From Lentibacter algarum (GTDB taxonomy: Bacteria > Pseudomonadota > Alphaproteobacteria > Rhodobacterales > Rhodobacteraceae): 64,000 bases of DNA. The notes under the pieces are model-generated. The model saw only the letters and a program-made list of their open reading frames with translations. It did not search any database and was not told where the DNA came from. The DNA lies in assembly GCF_040580765.1 (NCBI RefSeq), contig NZ_CP158687.1:186001-250000 (forward strand), in the 5' to 3' direction. Positions 63,099 through 64,000 of the stretch are shown piece after piece. Numbering within the stretch: the first letter of the stretch is position 1; each line of letters starts with the position of its first letter. The position numbers and the translations under genes are program-made.

Positions 63099-63644
63099 CT
63101 AGGCACGCAGGAGCGTGATGACTGTGCTGCCGTATTTGCGCTGATCCTCTAGCGTGAAGCCTTGAGGCGCATACATTGGCGCGCTTTCTTCCCAGACAAC
63201 GAGCGCATCCTCAGAGAGCCAGCCTTGGGCACGGGCGGAGGCGAGAGCCTGTTCGCCCAAAGCTTTGCCATAGGGGGGATCTAGAAAGACCAGATTGCAG
63301 GGGACTTTGGCTGGAGGAAGGCTTGTGGCGTCACTTTTGAGAAGGGTCGCGTCTTGCGTGCGGCGGGCTTTGGTCAGGTTCTCTAGGATGAGCTTTTGGC
63401 CTGCGCGCCCATTTTCTACATAGGTTACATGGGTTGCGCCACGGCTGAGCGCTTCGAGGCCAAGTGCGCCTGTGCCTGCGAAGAGATCAAGCACGCGCGC
63501 ACCAGAGGGCTGGCCGTAATGTGAGAGGATATTGAAGAGGCTTTCGCGCACGCGGTCTGACGTGGGGCGCAAGTGGGCGTCTGTGTCGCCTTGGCCAACG
63601 CTTGCAAGCTGAAGGCCGCGATGTTGTCCTGCAATAATCCTCAC
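63099..63644 (-). CDS. rsmD: 16S rRNA (guanine966-N2)-methyltransferase
   Basis: RsmD methylates G966 of 16S rRNA. The 181-residue protein has the SAM site VLDLFAGTGALGLEALSRGA and the catalytic motif NLVFLDPPYGKAL (D/N-PPY). The N-terminus MRIIAGQHRGLQL and DAHLRPTSDRVRESLFNIL are typical. It overlaps the ferredoxin-reductase-like gene by four bases (63641-63644) and converges on map with two bases between. Confidence 0.94.
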   Translation of the reverse strand: MRIIAGQHRGLQLASVGQGDTDAHLRPTSDRVRESLFNILSHYGQPSGARVLDLFAGTGALGLEALSRGATHVTYVENGRAGQKLILENLTKARRTQDATLLKSDATSLPPAKVPCNLVFLDPPYGKALGEQALASARAQGWLSEDALVVWEESAPMYAPQGFTLEDQRKYGSTVITLLRA

Positions 63645-64000
63645 GCCGACATCAGCGCTTTAAGCTCTGTGGCGGGGTCTGCGACCAATTCTGGCGCGGG
63701 AGATTTGCCTGCCTCGATGAGGCGCTTGCCAATCATATAGGCGCGAGGATCATTGGCCGCGTCGACAGCGAGGAGCGTCTGCCCCCCGTAATACCAGAAG
63801 GAGACTGCGCCGTCTTTTTCGCCTTTGCGGGTGACGACGCGGTCATAGCCTGTGTTGAGGCCCGCGATCTGGAGTTTGACGTCGTATTGATCCGACCAGA
63901 ACCAAGGCTTGGCCGTGTATTCAACGGCTTTGCCAAGCATATTTTGTGCGACGATCTCGGCCTGATCGATGGCGTTTGGCACAGACTCAAGGCGGATGCG
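63641..64000 (-). CDS. FAD-dependent ferredoxin/rhodocoxin reductase-like protein, N-terminus outside window
   Basis: Only the last 119 codons are in the window; the frame continues past 64000 without a start. The segment RIRLESVPNAIDQAEIVAQN, followed by PWFWSDQYDVKLQIAGLNTG, is the C-terminal dimerisation/reductase_C domain of ferredoxin reductases that feed cytochrome P450 or Rieske oxygenases. The tail ends in PAPELVADPATELKALMSA. It is coupled to rsmD. The partner oxygenase cannot be told; the GTG at 63982 is inside the domain and is not the real start. Confidence 0.85.
   Translation of the reverse strand, partial: RIRLESVPNAIDQAEIVAQNMLGKAVEYTAKPWFWSDQYDVKLQIAGLNTGYDRVVTRKGEKDGAVSFWYYGGQTLLAVDAANDPRAYMIGKRLIEAGKSPAPELVADPATELKALMSA

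Overview
The window looks like chromosomal DNA of a marine alphaproteobacterium of the Rhodobacteraceae (Roseobacter group). This rests on gene content and order: a ureDABCEFG urease operon, Hint-domain secreted proteins, a DmdC-type long acyl-CoA dehydrogenase with paired MerR regulators, a TamA/TamB pair and several aerobic CoA-dependent catabolic operons. The species cannot be told. I see no phage, transposase, integrase, CRISPR array or rRNA operon. Most genes are intact, tightly packed and often joined by 4-base ATGA overlaps. Two genes are cut by the window edges: an RTX-type secreted protein at the left and a ferredoxin-reductase-like gene at the right.

Layout. 1-2.2 kb: secreted RTX protein and a VanA-like Rieske oxygenase. 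2.6-7.7 kb: urease operon on the minus strand, with an extra 55-residue His-rich membrane protein between ureA and ureB. 8-9 kb: quinone oxidoreductase. 9.3-14.5 kb: tamA-tamB. 14.7-15.6 kb: an unknown protein and initiator tRNA-Met. 16-22.3 kb: a probable hydroxycinnamate (ferulate/p-coumarate) operon, made of an SDR dehydrogenase, crotonase, MarR regulator, feruloyl-CoA synthetase-like ligase, amidohydrolase-fold hydrolase and acyl-CoA dehydrogenase. It starts at a TTGACA promoter whose -10 region lies in a palindrome. 22.6-27.1 kb: a five-gene Liv-type ABC uptake system. 27.1-29.8 kb: two tandem Hint proteins. 30-35.8 kb: dapE, a DUF2064 protein, rnr and a lytic transglycosylase. 35.9-39.7 kb: a three-subunit molybdenum hydroxylase with a MoaD-like protein. 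39.9-45.2 kb: a probable dead M48 peptidase, an acyl-CoA synthetase, a DMT transporter, a sulfotransferase and a third Hint protein. 45.6-54.3 kb: a beta-oxidation operon and two MerR regulators. 54.5-64 kb: thioesterases, MATE transporter, arsC-like gene, pyrD, an OmpA-like protein, a cinA-like gene, sfsA, map and rsmD.

How the genes may work together. The 16-22 kb cluster can be read as uptake and CoA activation of a hydroxycinnamate, hydration, oxidation to the beta-keto thioester and hydrolytic removal of the acetyl unit. That would give an aromatic acid such as vanillate without free vanillin. The VanA-like oxygenase at 1.2 kb could demethylate vanillate, but no reductase partner is in the window. 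The 45-54 kb operon supplies full beta-oxidation (two dehydrogenases, hydratase/dehydrogenase fusion, thiolase) and is probably controlled by the MerR gene at its head through a 14-base palindrome. Functions are inferred from motifs and context; no database search was made.
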